64,000 bases of DNA from positions 17,079 through 81,078 of the forward strand of contig JAUXUI010000124.1 of assembly GCA_030681035.1 (NCBI GenBank). The letters are read 5' to 3'. Each line of letters starts with the position of its first letter. The stretch's first letter is position 1. The stretch is from Lysobacteraceae bacterium (lineage in GTDB: Bacteria > Pseudomonadota > Gammaproteobacteria > Xanthomonadales > Xanthomonadaceae). Below, in pieces: positions 19,165-28,478 of the stretch. Position numbers and translations under genes: made by a program. The notes under the pieces were generated by a model, which did no database searches, was not told the DNA's origin, and was given only the letters and a program-made list of their open reading frames with translations.

Positions 19165-19713
19165 TCAGGAAAGGTCGTTGCGGATGCGCTGCTTGAGGCG
19201 GTTGATTTTGGTGGCGACGTTGGTTTCGGAAAGTCCCAGGATGTCGCCGATTTCGCGGTAACTGTGTTCGTCCAGATACAGCAGCAGTAACGCCCGATTG
19301 AGCACGTCGAGCCGTGCGATCACACGTTGCAGGGCGCGAATTTGGTCGTCTGTTTCGGCATCCATCTCTCGCTCATCCGCCACGTCGTGCAAGGCCGCGT
19401 CGAATGCAACGATGTGGTGATCATGTTGGCTGTGACTGCGCACATATGAAATCGCCACGTTGAGCGCAATGCGGTACATCCAGGTGGAGAATCGGCGTTG
19501 CGGGTCGTAGCTGGGGAACGCGCGCCACAGTTGCATCGCGATGTCCTGCGCCAGTTCGTCCCGATCGTCAGGGTGCCATGCATAACTGTTGGCGACCTTG
19601 AAGACAATCTTGCGATGACGTTCGAGCTGGTGTGCAAAATCGCTGCGAGGCGCTTCGGCAGTCATGGTAGGGGTCAGGTCCATGCGAGTAATGGTTGGTG
19701 GTGTTGATGACAT
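19165..19713 (-). CDS. ECF-type RNA polymerase sigma factor
   Basis: About 182 residues from the ATG at 19713, the start that best fits ECF length and has a GGGG-type ribosome-binding site; ATGs at 19683 and 19665 are alternatives and the frame opens further upstream. Region 2 contains DELAQDIAMQLWRAFPSYDP and RRFSTWMYRIALNVAISYVR; region 4 contains YREIGDILGLSETNVATKINRLKQRI, a DNA-binding helix-turn-helix. Such factors redirect RNA polymerase to a small stress or envelope regulon. The downstream membrane protein is the probable regulator. The operon points away from the VOC copy 2 gene, which starts 150 bp away. Confidence 0.9.
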   Translation of the reverse strand: MSSTPPTITRMDLTPTMTAEAPRSDFAHQLERHRKIVFKVANSYAWHPDDRDELAQDIAMQLWRAFPSYDPQRRFSTWMYRIALNVAISYVRSHSQHDHHIVAFDAALHDVADEREMDAETDDQIRALQRVIARLDVLNRALLLLYLDEHSYREIGDILGLSETNVATKINRLKQRIRNDLS

Positions 19714-19863
19714 GATTCGCCCCAACGGGCGATTCGTCACGCCGCAACGTCGATCAAGTATGCGTCGACGCTGCAAACACCAGTCGGTTAGTGGCCAGCC
19801 ATTGGCGAAATGCCGACGCGGGCCTATGCTGTTGGTTTCCCAACCCACACTCAGGAGCAGAAG

Positions 19864-20232
19864 ATGATCGGTTACGTCACCCTTGGCACCAACGATTTAC
19901 CCCGCGCCGCCGCCTTTTACGATGCCCTGCTCGCAGAATTTGGCAGCAAGCGGATCATGGAGTTCGAGCGCGGCATCCTTTGGGGTAGCGGCCCCAATGC
20001 CGCGAGCCTTGGTGTGCTCAAGCCCTTCGACGGGCAGCCAGCGACCCCGGGCAACGGGCCGATGGTGGCGCTGGCTGCGGACAGCCGTGAGAAGGTCGAT
20101 CGGGTGTACAAGCGCGCGTTGGAGCTGGGTGCCACCGATGAAGGTCCAGCCGGACCACGCGGCGACAGCTTTTATGCCGGCTATTTTCGCGATCTGGATG
20201 GCAACAAGCTGGCTGTTTTCATCATGGGTTGA
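19864..20232 (+). CDS. VOC-superfamily protein, copy 2
   Basis: A 122-residue paralogue of the gene at 18065, beginning MIGYVTLGTNDLPRAAAFYD, with AGGAG 7 nt before the ATG at 19864. GYFRDLDGNKLAVFIMG closes the fold as in copy 1; the shared middle segments (KPFDG, DKVDR or EKVDR, KRALELG, TDEGPAGPRG) show recent duplication, while residues 30-50 differ, which probably changes substrate. It is transcribed divergently from the sigma factor and could share its promoter region. Confidence 0.85.
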   Translation: MIGYVTLGTNDLPRAAAFYDALLAEFGSKRIMEFERGILWGSGPNAASLGVLKPFDGQPATPGNGPMVALAADSREKVDRVYKRALELGATDEGPAGPRGDSFYAGYFRDLDGNKLAVFIMG

Positions 20233-20743
20233 GGGCCGTCGTTTGCGGTCGATGGGTTTTGCTGCGCTCTACCCATCCTGCGGGTGTCCTGCGAAACCCA
20301 ACAACCCGCACCCGTAGAAGGATGGGTAGAGCGATATCGTTTGCGACAACGCTGGGGCAGCCACACGGCATCGCGGCTTGCTCAGCCTGCCTGCCGGCAG
20401 GTCGCCCACAGGGTGGGCTCCTACAAAAAGCAACGACACATTTCTGTAGGAGCCCACCCTGTGGGCGACCAGCGCGTTAATGGATGCGAACACTCGCGAC
20501 GGCCTGCGCAGTGCGGCGCTGTTGTCGAAAAATCTTGCGGCTGTCGCCTGACAAGATAAGCTCCAAACCGAATGAAGCACTACACTGGCTGACGGAACCT
20601 GAGCCTGCCCGCGTGGTCGAACGATGCCGCTTGATCCACTTCATGCGACGCTGACGCGCCTTCGCGCATCATGATCATCAGCCCCAAGCCGCGCCGTGCG
20701 CGCTACGCCAGTGACAGCCACTCATTGAAGAGAGCAAGTAACC
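20233..20743. other. Repeat-rich intergenic region upstream of the RND operon
   Basis: About 510 bp with no convincing gene. It holds a GATGGGT...ACCCATC palindromic element at 20251-20277, an inverted related copy near 20320-20334 (GGATGGGTAGAGCG), and a 25-bp perfect inverted repeat at 20401-20469. The final 200 bp before the membrane fusion protein show no repeats and presumably contain the promoter. Confidence 0.7.
20401..20469. repeat. Perfect 25-bp inverted repeat
   Basis: The arms at 20401-20425 and 20445-20469 are perfect complements over 25 bp, with an A-rich 19-nt loop. The arm contains GTAGGAGCCCACCC, a widespread intergenic repeat in Lysobacterales and Pseudomonas relatives. It is probably a mobile or REP-like element that may also end transcription. 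Confidence 0.85.
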
Positions 20744-21856
20744 GTGCCCATTACCATCCATTCTGCAGCGCTTGCGCATCGTCTACCCCAGCTGTTGCTG
20801 ATTGTCGCCGTACTGGCGCTGGCGGCGTGTCATGGCGGTGATGATGACGGCACAAGCAAGGCCAGCGCACCGGTACAAATCATCAGCATGCAATTGGAGC
20901 GCAAACCTTGGCGTGATGGCATCGAGGCGCTGGGCACCGCGCGCGCCAATGAATCGGTGGTGATTGCGGCCAAGGTCAACGAGACGGTCAAGCGAGTCAA
21001 CTTCGACAGCGGTGATTATGTTGAAGCCGGCGCAGTGCTGGTCGATTTGTCGGGCCGGGTTGAGTTGGCCGAGCTGGAGGAGGCGCGTGCGCAGTTTCGC
21101 GAGGCGCAGCAACAACTCGAGCGCAACCAGCAACTGGCGGCACGGCAACTGATTCCGGCCAGCCAGATCGACACCCAGCGCGCCGCCCGCGACGCGACCA
21201 GAGCGCGCATGGATGCTATTCGCGCGCGGCTGGCCGATCGCGTTATCACCGCGCCGTTCGACGGTGTGCTGGGGCTGCGCCAAGTCAGCCCCGGTACCTT
21301 GCTGCGCCCCGGAGACCCGATCACCACGCTCGATGATGTGTCGCTGATCAAACTCGATTTCACCGTGCCCGAGTCGTTTATCGCCGTACTCAAGGAAGGC
21401 TTGCAGGTGCAGGCGCGCAGCGCCGCCTGGCCGGACAAGGATTTCGTCGGTGTGGTGCGCAGCGTCGATTCGCGGGTTGATCCGGTGACCCGTGCAGTCA
21501 CTGTGCGCGCCGAAATCCCGAATATCGAGCGCAAATTGCGCCCCGGCATGCTGATGACGGTGTTGGTGCAGCAGGAGCCGCGACAGGCACTGGTGTTGCC
21601 TGAACTGGCGTTGATCCAGATCGGCCGCCAGGCGTTTGTGTTCCGGGTGCGCGATGACAACACCGTGGAACAGGTGCCAGTGAACATTGGCGCACGCCGA
21701 CGCGGCGATGTGGAAATCAGCAATGGCCTGTCGATTGGTGATCGTGTAGTGGTCGAGGGCACCGTGAAGCTACGTCCCGGCGCCAGTGTGGTGGAACATG
21801 CCCCGGCGCCGGCAACACCAGCCCTGCCTGCGGCCGCCGACAGCCAGAGGGGTTGA
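20744..21856 (+). CDS. RND efflux periplasmic adaptor (membrane fusion) lipoprotein
   Basis: A 370-residue protein from GTG at 20744 with a GAAGAGAG-type ribosome-binding site. The signal peptide ends in the lipobox LAAC (Cys at about residue 29). The biotinyl-lipoyl half motifs flank an alpha-helical hairpin (about 100-170, LAELEEARAQFREAQQQLER), followed by beta-barrel and membrane-proximal domains (GTLLRPGDPITTLDDVSLIKLDFTV near 190). It links the inner-membrane pump encoded 3 bp downstream to an outer-membrane channel that is not in this window. No regulator gene is adjacent. Confidence 0.93.
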   Translation: MPITIHSAALAHRLPQLLLIVAVLALAACHGGDDDGTSKASAPVQIISMQLERKPWRDGIEALGTARANESVVIAAKVNETVKRVNFDSGDYVEAGAVLVDLSGRVELAELEEARAQFREAQQQLERNQQLAARQLIPASQIDTQRAARDATRARMDAIRARLADRVITAPFDGVLGLRQVSPGTLLRPGDPITTLDDVSLIKLDFTVPESFIAVLKEGLQVQARSAAWPDKDFVGVVRSVDSRVDPVTRAVTVRAEIPNIERKLRPGMLMTVLVQQEPRQALVLPELALIQIGRQAFVFRVRDDNTVEQVPVNIGARRRGDVEISNGLSIGDRVVVEGTVKLRPGASVVEHAPAPATPALPAAADSQRG

Positions 21857-21859
21857 GCG

Positions 21860-24800
21860 ATGCACCTGTCCGATATCACCATTCGTCGCCCGGTGCTGGC
21901 TACCGTGATGAGCCTGTTGCTGGTGGTGTTGGGCGCATTGTCGTACACCAAGCTGGCGCTGCGTGAGTTGCCCGATATCGACCCGCCGGTGGTGTCGGTG
22001 GAGACCAATTATCCGGGCGCGTCAGCGGCAGTAGTGGAAACCCGAATCACCCAGATTCTGGAAGATGCGGTCAGCGGCATCGAAGGCGTGGATACCCTGC
22101 AATCGTCCAGCCGCAACGGCCGCGCGGCGATCACCATCGAGTTCAAGCTCAGCCGCGATATCGAAAGCGCCGCCAACGACGTGCGCGACGCGATCAGCCG
22201 GGTCGTGGATCGCCTGCCCGAAGAGGCCGACCCGCCTGAGGTTGCCAAAGTATCGGCCGATGCCGACGTGATCCTGTGGCTCAACCTCAACTCGGATCGG
22301 CTTGATCCGCTGTCGTTGAATGATTACGCCGAACGCTACATCGTGGATCGCTTGTCGGCCATCGAAGGCGTGGCGCGGGTGCGTATCGGCGGCGAGCAAC
22401 GCTACGCCATGCGCATCTGGCTTGATCGCAAGGCGCTCGCTGCACGCAATCTGACAGTGTCCGATGTCGAGGCTGCATTGCGCCGCGAGAATGTCGAATT
22501 GCCGGCGGGCCGCTTGGAGTCGGCGACCCGCGATTTCACCCTGCGTATCGAGCGTGGTTACGCCGATGCCGAGCAATTCCGGCGTATGGCGCTGGTGAAG
22601 GGCGCAGACGGTTACGTGGTGCGGCTGGGCGATGTGGCCAAGGTGGAAGTGGACGCCGAAGATCGGCGCGCCTGGTATCGCGGCAACGGCGAGCCGCAAG
22701 TGGGGCTTGGCATCATCAAAACCTCGACCGCCAACAGCCTGGAAGTAGCGCGCACGGTGGCCAACGAAGCCAAACGTATTTCAAGCACGCTACCCGACGG
22801 CATGCGGTTGGTGGTGGCCTACGATGCCACAGTGTTTATCGAAGCCGCAGTCGAGCGCGTTTTTGCCACCTTGTTCGAGGCGGTGGCGCTGGTACTGGTG
22901 GTGATCTGGCTGTTCCTCGGCAGCGCCCGCGCCGCACTGATTCCGGCGGTGACGGTGCCGGTGTGCCTGATCGCATCGTTCATGGCCCTGTACGCCTTTG
23001 GCTTCTCGATCAATCTGCTCACGCTGTTGGCGTTGGTGCTGGCGATTGGCCTGGTGGTGGATGACGCCATCGTGGTACTGGAAAACGTGCAGCGGCGGGT
23101 CGATTTGGGTGAACCGCCGGAAGTGGCTGCCGAGCGCGGCACGCGGCAGGTGGCATTTGCGGTGATCGCGACCACCGCAGTGCTGATCGCGGTGTTTCTG
23201 CCGGTTGCGTTCATGGAAGGCAACAACGGCCGCCTGTTCCGCGAACTGGCGGTGGCGCTGGCCGGGGCCATCGCGATTTCGGCGTTCGTGGCGTTGAGCC
23301 TGACCCCGATGATGTGCGCGCGGCTGGTGCGGACGCACACCAAGCAACAAGGCCTGAACGCGGTGGTCGATCGCTGTTTGCGCGCGGTTGAGCGCGGCTA
23401 TCGCAGCAGCTTGCAGCGGCTGGTTGGCCGGCCGTGGCTGTTCGGCGCGGTGATGGTCTTCACGGTTGCAATCAGCGGGCTATTGTTTGTCAACGTGCCA
23501 CGTGAGTTGGCGCCGCCGGAAGATCGCGGCGCATTCTTCACTCTGATTCAAGGGCCGGAAGGTGCCGGCTTTGATTACACCGTGGGCCAGGTGCGTGAGA
23601 TCGAACAGCGCCTGCTTGCCCACGCAGGTGATGATGGCCCGATTGACCGTGTGATCACCCGCGTGCCGGGTGGCTTTGGCTCCAGCGAAGAAATGCATAC
23701 CGGGCAGGCCATCGTGCTGCTCAAGCCGTGGACGCAGCGCGATATTTCCACCGCGCAGTTGGCCGAACAGGTGCGTGGCGAGTTGTCCGATATTCCCGGC
23801 GTGCGCGCCATGCCTACCGTGCGTTCCGGGCTGGTGCGCAGCGGTGGTCAGCCGTTTCAGGTGGTGCTGGGCGGGCCGGATTATGACGAGCTGGCGCAAT
23901 GGCGTGATCGGTTGCTGGCACGGATGGATGAAAATCCGGGATTGTTTGCCGCCGATTCGGATTACAAGGAAACCCGGCCGCAATTGCGGGTCACCGTGGA
24001 TCGCGAGCGCGCGGCCGACGTGGGCGTGTCGGTGGCCGATATCGGTCGCACGCTGGAGACGATGATGGGTTCGCGTCAGGTCACCACCTTTGTCAGCGAT
24101 GGCGAGGAATACGATGTGATTGCGCAGGCGCAGGAAGCCGACCGTGCCACGCCATCGGGCCTCAATAACCTTTACGTGCGTTCGCGCAGCGGCCAGTTGA
24201 TCCCACTGGCCAGCGTGGTGACGCTGTCTGAACTGGCCGAGCCGGGCACCTTGAATCGCTTCAATCGGCTGCGTGCGATCACCCTGTCGGCGGGCATCGC
24301 GCCGGGTTATACCCTGGGCGAAGCGCTCGATTGGGTGCAACAGGTCGCACGCGAGGAACTGCCGCAAACCGCTTCGCTCGATTACAAGGGCGAATCGCGT
24401 GAATACCAGAAGGCCGGCAGTGCGGTGCTGTTTACCTTCGCCATGGCCCTGCTGGTGGTGTATCTGGTGCTGGCAGCGCAGTTCGAGAGCTTCATCCATC
24501 CGCTGGTGATCATGCTCACGGTGCCACTGGCGGTGCTCGGTGCGTTGCTGGGATTGATGATTACCGGCTCCACGCTCAACCTGTTCAGCCAGATCGGCAT
24601 CGTGATGTTGGTGGGGCTGGCCGCCAAGAACGGCATCCTGATTGTCGAGTTCGCCAATCAGCGCCGTGATGCCGGCCGCTCGGTGCTCGATGCCGTGCTG
24701 GAAGCCTCGCAAACCCGCTTGCGCCCGATTTTGATGACCTCGGTTGCAACCATCGTTGGCGCGGTGCCGTTGCTGGTCGCCGGCGGCCCCGGCTCGGCCA

Positions 24801-24985
24801 GTCGCAGCGCGATCGGCGTGGTGGTGGTGTTCGGCGTTGCCCTGTCCACCGTGTTGTCGTTGTATGTGGTGCCGGCGTTCTATGCCCTGCTGGCACCGTA
24901 TACTCGCTCCCCTGAAGCACTGGCCCACCGCATCGACGAACTGGCGACGCGTACCAAGGATGTCGATCACCATGCGCCCGCCTGA
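21860..24985 (+). CDS. RND multidrug efflux pump, HAE-1 (AcrB-like) permease
   Basis: A 1041-residue inner-membrane proton-driven exporter, full length for the AcrB/MexB class. The N-terminal helix is followed by the porter domain (PDIDPPVVSVETNYPGASA), a central membrane block with the conserved ALVLAIGLVVDDAIVVLENV segment (about 390-410, two adjacent Asp of the proton relay), a second porter/docking half and the C-terminal helices ending LYVVPAFYALLAPY. It is translated with the adaptor gene (3-bp spacing). Substrates are not predictable; no outer-membrane factor is encoded here. Confidence 0.95.
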   Translation: MHLSDITIRRPVLATVMSLLLVVLGALSYTKLALRELPDIDPPVVSVETNYPGASAAVVETRITQILEDAVSGIEGVDTLQSSSRNGRAAITIEFKLSRDIESAANDVRDAISRVVDRLPEEADPPEVAKVSADADVILWLNLNSDRLDPLSLNDYAERYIVDRLSAIEGVARVRIGGEQRYAMRIWLDRKALAARNLTVSDVEAALRRENVELPAGRLESATRDFTLRIERGYADAEQFRRMALVKGADGYVVRLGDVAKVEVDAEDRRAWYRGNGEPQVGLGIIKTSTANSLEVARTVANEAKRISSTLPDGMRLVVAYDATVFIEAAVERVFATLFEAVALVLVVIWLFLGSARAALIPAVTVPVCLIASFMALYAFGFSINLLTLLALVLAIGLVVDDAIVVLENVQRRVDLGEPPEVAAERGTRQVAFAVIATTAVLIAVFLPVAFMEGNNGRLFRELAVALAGAIAISAFVALSLTPMMCARLVRTHTKQQGLNAVVDRCLRAVERGYRSSLQRLVGRPWLFGAVMVFTVAISGLLFVNVPRELAPPEDRGAFFTLIQGPEGAGFDYTVGQVREIEQRLLAHAGDDGPIDRVITRVPGGFGSSEEMHTGQAIVLLKPWTQRDISTAQLAEQVRGELSDIPGVRAMPTVRSGLVRSGGQPFQVVLGGPDYDELAQWRDRLLARMDENPGLFAADSDYKETRPQLRVTVDRERAADVGVSVADIGRTLETMMGSRQVTTFVSDGEEYDVIAQAQEADRATPSGLNNLYVRSRSGQLIPLASVVTLSELAEPGTLNRFNRLRAITLSAGIAPGYTLGEALDWVQQVAREELPQTASLDYKGESREYQKAGSAVLFTFAMALLVVYLVLAAQFESFIHPLVIMLTVPLAVLGALLGLMITGSTLNLFSQIGIVMLVGLAAKNGILIVEFANQRRDAGRSVLDAVLEASQTRLRPILMTSVATIVGAVPLLVAGGPGSASRSAIGVVVVFGVALSTVLSLYVVPAFYALLAPYTRSPEALAHRIDELATRTKDVDHHAPA

Positions 24986-25805
24986 TTCAAAAACCGATCA
25001 CCCCCGCCCCCGCCGCCCTGCTCGTGACAACGCCAATCGGCCGCAAAACGCGCTGCCGGCACCGGAATTGCGCAACAGTGAAGATCGCTATTACGGCTTG
25101 AACGCCTGCCTTGCGGTGTTTGCACAGCGGCCGCAGGAATTGCGCAAAGTATGGTTGTTGGAGTCGCGCATCCCGGCGCTCAAGCCGGTGCTGGCGTTTT
25201 GTGTTGCCAACAAGCTCGGTTATCGCGTGGTCGAAGACGAAGATCTGGCCCGACTAACCGGCAGTCAGCATCATGAAGGCGTGTGTTTTGCAGTCAGCCA
25301 ACGGGCGCCGCTGACACTGGATGCCTGGCTGGCACAGCAACCTGCCAAGGGTGCGCAACAGGCACTTTGGCTTGATGGCGTGGCCAATCCGCACAATATC
25401 GGTGCGATCCTGCGTTCATCGGCGCAGTTTGGTGTCGCTGGTGCGATGTTGTCCGGTGATGCCGGCCTGGCGGCCGGCGGCGCAGCGGCACGGGTCGCCG
25501 AAGGCGGCGCTGAAGCGGTGCCGCTGGTTCGTGTCGGTGCCCGCGAGCAGGCGATGACCAAGCTCGGCGCAGCCGGATGGCAACCGGTGGTGTCAGTGGT
25601 GCGCGGTGGCAAGTCGTTGTTCGATACCGCGTTGCCGCCACGCATGCTGCTGGTGATGGGCGCCGAGGATAGCGGTGTCGGCGCACACTGGCTGACGCAG
25701 TCGGCGCTGCGCGTCAGTATCCCCGGCACCGGTCGGGTGGAAAGCCTCAACGTGGCATCGGCTACAGCGGTGTTTCTGGCGCAGTGGTGGCAACAACACC
25801 GTTGA
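24972..25805 (+). CDS. SpoU/TrmH-family 23S rRNA 2'-O-ribose methyltransferase
   Basis: A 277-residue protein from the ATG at 24972 (AAGGA upstream), overlapping the end of the RND gene by 14 bp. The basic disordered N-terminus (about 1-35) is followed by a substrate-binding domain and a SPOUT catalytic domain with the three knot motifs: NPHNIGAILRSSAQFG, VMGAEDSGV and IPGTGRVESLNVASATAVF. It methylates a ribose in rRNA using AdoMet; relatives are RlmB-like, but the specific nucleotide cannot be read here. Confidence 0.9.
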   Translation: MRPPDSKTDHPRPRRPARDNANRPQNALPAPELRNSEDRYYGLNACLAVFAQRPQELRKVWLLESRIPALKPVLAFCVANKLGYRVVEDEDLARLTGSQHHEGVCFAVSQRAPLTLDAWLAQQPAKGAQQALWLDGVANPHNIGAILRSSAQFGVAGAMLSGDAGLAAGGAAARVAEGGAEAVPLVRVGAREQAMTKLGAAGWQPVVSVVRGGKSLFDTALPPRMLLVMGAEDSGVGAHWLTQSALRVSIPGTGRVESLNVASATAVFLAQWWQQHR

Positions 25806-25880
25806 TGTGCGTCGGCGCACGTTCATCGCGCCCGCGATACGCTGTTCAACCTTTTCACCTTGCTCTGCGGAGTATTGCCG

Positions 25881-27149
25881 ATGCGTGTTGCCGTGTTCGT
25901 GTTGTTCTGTTTCGTCGCGGTCAGCGGGTTTGCCGCATCGCCCACCTATCGTGTGGATTACCAGGTGGCGTTCGAGCCGGCGCAGAAGAGCGCGCGGGTG
26001 AGCATCACCCTGGCCTCGGGAAAGGGCCGGGTCAGTTCACTGCGCTTCCGCATGGATCCCAAGCGCTACAGCGCAATCCAGGGCGACGGCGATATTGTGC
26101 GCAAGGGCGAGTACCTGACCTGGAAGCCGCCGCACGCGGGCGGTAGCCTGCATTACCGCTATGCGATCGAGCATCGCCGCAAAAGCGGTGGTTACGATGC
26201 ACGGATCACGCCCACCTTCGCCATCGTGCGTGGCGATGACCTGGTGCCGCCGGTTACGGTGCGTGCCACGCGCGGGGCGCATTCCGAGGCACGGTTAAGC
26301 GCGGTATTGCCACCCGGCTGGAGCGGCTTTGAAACCCCGTGGCGACCGTTGCATGAGGCCGGCGTGTTTGCGGTCGACAACCAGGGCCGGGATTTTGATC
26401 GGCCAACCGGCTGGATCATTGCGGGTGATCTGGGCGTTCGTCGCGATCTTGTCGAGTTGGAATCCAACGCCTGCCTGAATTGCGGGCACTTGGATTGCGG
26501 CATTGGTTGCTTCGCCATATCGGTAGCCGCGCCAAAGGGTGAAGACGTGAGTCGCAACGATATCCTTGGTGTTGTCCACGCGACGGCGCCGGCGATGTAT
26601 GAGGCATTTGGCAGCTTGCCGCAAAAAGTGCTGATTATCAGTGCCGGTGACCCGATGTGGCGTGGTGGCCTTTCCGGGCCGTACTCACTGTTCGTGCATT
26701 CTGATCGACCGCTGATCAGCGAGAACGGCAGCAGCACCCTGATGCACGAAATGGTGCATGTGATCACCCGACTGCGCGCAGTATCTGGCGATGACTGGAT
26801 TGTCGAGGGTATTGCCGAGTACTACTCCATGGCGCTGCTGCATCGTGCGGGCTTGCTCAGTGACGCGCGTCTGGCGCGTGGCATCGCCTGGATGCGCAAT
26901 CACGGCAAACGCATCAAGCAATTGCATTCGGATCGTTCCAGCGGCCCACAGACCGCGCGTGCGGTGGCACTGCTGGCCGATCTCGATGCCGAATTGCGCA
27001 AACGCAGCGATGGCAAACGCAGCCTTGATGACGTGGTGAAACAGTTGCGCAAACGGCGCCAAGTATCAGTGCAGGATCTGCGCGCGATCACCGCCGACCT
27101 GCTTCATGGCTCACCGGCAAAGACGCTGGAAACGCCCTTGCTTGATTGA
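25881..27149 (+). CDS. Exported gluzincin-like metalloprotease domain protein
   Basis: A 422-residue protein from the ATG at 25881 with GGAG 8 nt upstream. Signal peptide MRVAVFVLFCFVAVSGFAAS. The zinc motif HEMVH (about residues 289-293) is followed by a downstream Glu in WIVEGIAEYYS, the HExxH...E arrangement of gluzincins as in M1/M61 peptidases. The N-terminal half is beta-rich, with a cysteine cluster (CLNCGHLDCGIGC near 207). It resembles M61 glycyl aminopeptidases in layout but is short, and the substrate is unknown. Monocistronic between the methyltransferase and lipase genes. Confidence 0.7.
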   Translation: MRVAVFVLFCFVAVSGFAASPTYRVDYQVAFEPAQKSARVSITLASGKGRVSSLRFRMDPKRYSAIQGDGDIVRKGEYLTWKPPHAGGSLHYRYAIEHRRKSGGYDARITPTFAIVRGDDLVPPVTVRATRGAHSEARLSAVLPPGWSGFETPWRPLHEAGVFAVDNQGRDFDRPTGWIIAGDLGVRRDLVELESNACLNCGHLDCGIGCFAISVAAPKGEDVSRNDILGVVHATAPAMYEAFGSLPQKVLIISAGDPMWRGGLSGPYSLFVHSDRPLISENGSSTLMHEMVHVITRLRAVSGDDWIVEGIAEYYSMALLHRAGLLSDARLARGIAWMRNHGKRIKQLHSDRSSGPQTARAVALLADLDAELRKRSDGKRSLDDVVKQLRKRRQVSVQDLRAITADLLHGSPAKTLETPLLD

Positions 27150-27212
27150 CTTTCGCCAACTCATGCCGCTCGGCGTTGCGGTAGAGTCGGGCAAACACCT
27201 GGACTCGCAACC

Positions 27213-28457
27213 ATGAGCAAACGCGCGCACCTGCAACCGTCTGATCTGCATGGTCTGGGCCGCCTGTCGATTCAGGCGGTTACCCAGATGACACGGCTGG
27301 TGGAGTCGGTACACCACACCATCACCCAAACTCCGCTGCCGCTGGGCGCCGAGCGTACGGGAAATACACGCGGCATTGCCGGACTGGTTTATCGCAGCAT
27401 CCGCGGTGTCACTGCGCTGGTGGGTGGCACGCTGGAGATGGCGCTGGCGCATCTGCAACCGCTGCTTGCAGACCGCACGCCAGCGTCGTCATCCGCGCGC
27501 GAGGCGGTACTGGCGGCGCTCAATGGCGTGCTCGGCGATCACCTTGCCGCCACCGCCAACCCGCTGGCAATTCCGATGCGCCTGCGCTGCAATGGTGTGC
27601 CGCTGCAAGCCGGCACGGTGGCGGATGCGACCAGCAAAGTTGCGGTGCTGGTACACGGGCTGTGCATGAATGACCGGCAATGGGCGCGATCGCGCAGCGT
27701 GCCAGATGCGGCGCACGATGCCGCAGCCGCACTGGCGCGCGAGTTGGGTTACAGCGTGATCCATTTGCATTACAACAGCGGGCGCCATGTCTCGCACAAT
27801 GGCCGCGAGTTTGCCGACCTGCTGCAAACACTGTGCGCACAGTGGCCGCAACCACTGGACGAAATACTGCTGATCGGCCACAGCATGGGTGGCCTGGTAT
27901 CGCGCAGCGCGTGTCATCACGCCGCACTCGCTGGCCACGATTGGCTGCGCAAGTTGAGCACGATGGTGTTTCTGGGTAGCCCGCACCACGGTGCCGCTCT
28001 GGAACGGGGCGGCAATGGCCTTGATTTGCTGCTCGGTGCCAGCCCGTATACCGCGCCGTTCGCGCGGTTGGGCAAGATCCGCAGTGCCGGCATCACCGAC
28101 TTGCGCTACGGCAATGTGCGCGATGAGGACTGGCACGGCCAGGATCGCTTCGCACGCACGGGCGATCAGCGCCAGCCGCTGGCGCTGCCCGAGTATGTGC
28201 GCTGTTACGCAATCGCTGCCACCACCGGCAAACAACCGGGTGATCTGGGTGATCGCGTGCTTGGCGATGGCCTGGTTTCGGTCGAAAGTGCGCTGGGCCG
28301 TCACCGCGATCCGGCCATGGTGCTGCCGATTCCCGAATCCCGGCAGTGGGTCGGTTATGGCATCAACCACCTGCAATTGCTCGATCACCCGGCGGTGTAT
28401 AGGCAATTGCGGCAGTGGTTGGCGCCGCTGCAAGTGGGCCGGCGCAATCACACCTGA
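27213..28457 (+). CDS. Alpha/beta-hydrolase, lipase-like (PGAP1/triacylglycerol-lipase type)
   Basis: A 414-residue protein without a clear signal peptide. Residues about 1-100 form a helical cap-like N-domain. The hydrolase core starts at VAVLVHGLCMNDRQW (oxyanion-hole HG near residue 148). The nucleophile Ser is in GHSMGG (about 228-233) and the catalytic His is probably the one in GINHLQLLDHP near the C-terminus; an Asp lies in LGDGLVSVESA. An ester or lipid substrate is expected but unspecified. It converges on the response regulator gene with only 21 bp between stop codons. Confidence 0.85.
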   Translation: MSKRAHLQPSDLHGLGRLSIQAVTQMTRLVESVHHTITQTPLPLGAERTGNTRGIAGLVYRSIRGVTALVGGTLEMALAHLQPLLADRTPASSSAREAVLAALNGVLGDHLAATANPLAIPMRLRCNGVPLQAGTVADATSKVAVLVHGLCMNDRQWARSRSVPDAAHDAAAALARELGYSVIHLHYNSGRHVSHNGREFADLLQTLCAQWPQPLDEILLIGHSMGGLVSRSACHHAALAGHDWLRKLSTMVFLGSPHHGAALERGGNGLDLLLGASPYTAPFARLGKIRSAGITDLRYGNVRDEDWHGQDRFARTGDQRQPLALPEYVRCYAIAATTGKQPGDLGDRVLGDGLVSVESALGRHRDPAMVLPIPESRQWVGYGINHLQLLDHPAVYRQLRQWLAPLQVGRRNHT

Positions 28458-28478
28458 CCGCCAAGCTTGGCGCTTTTG

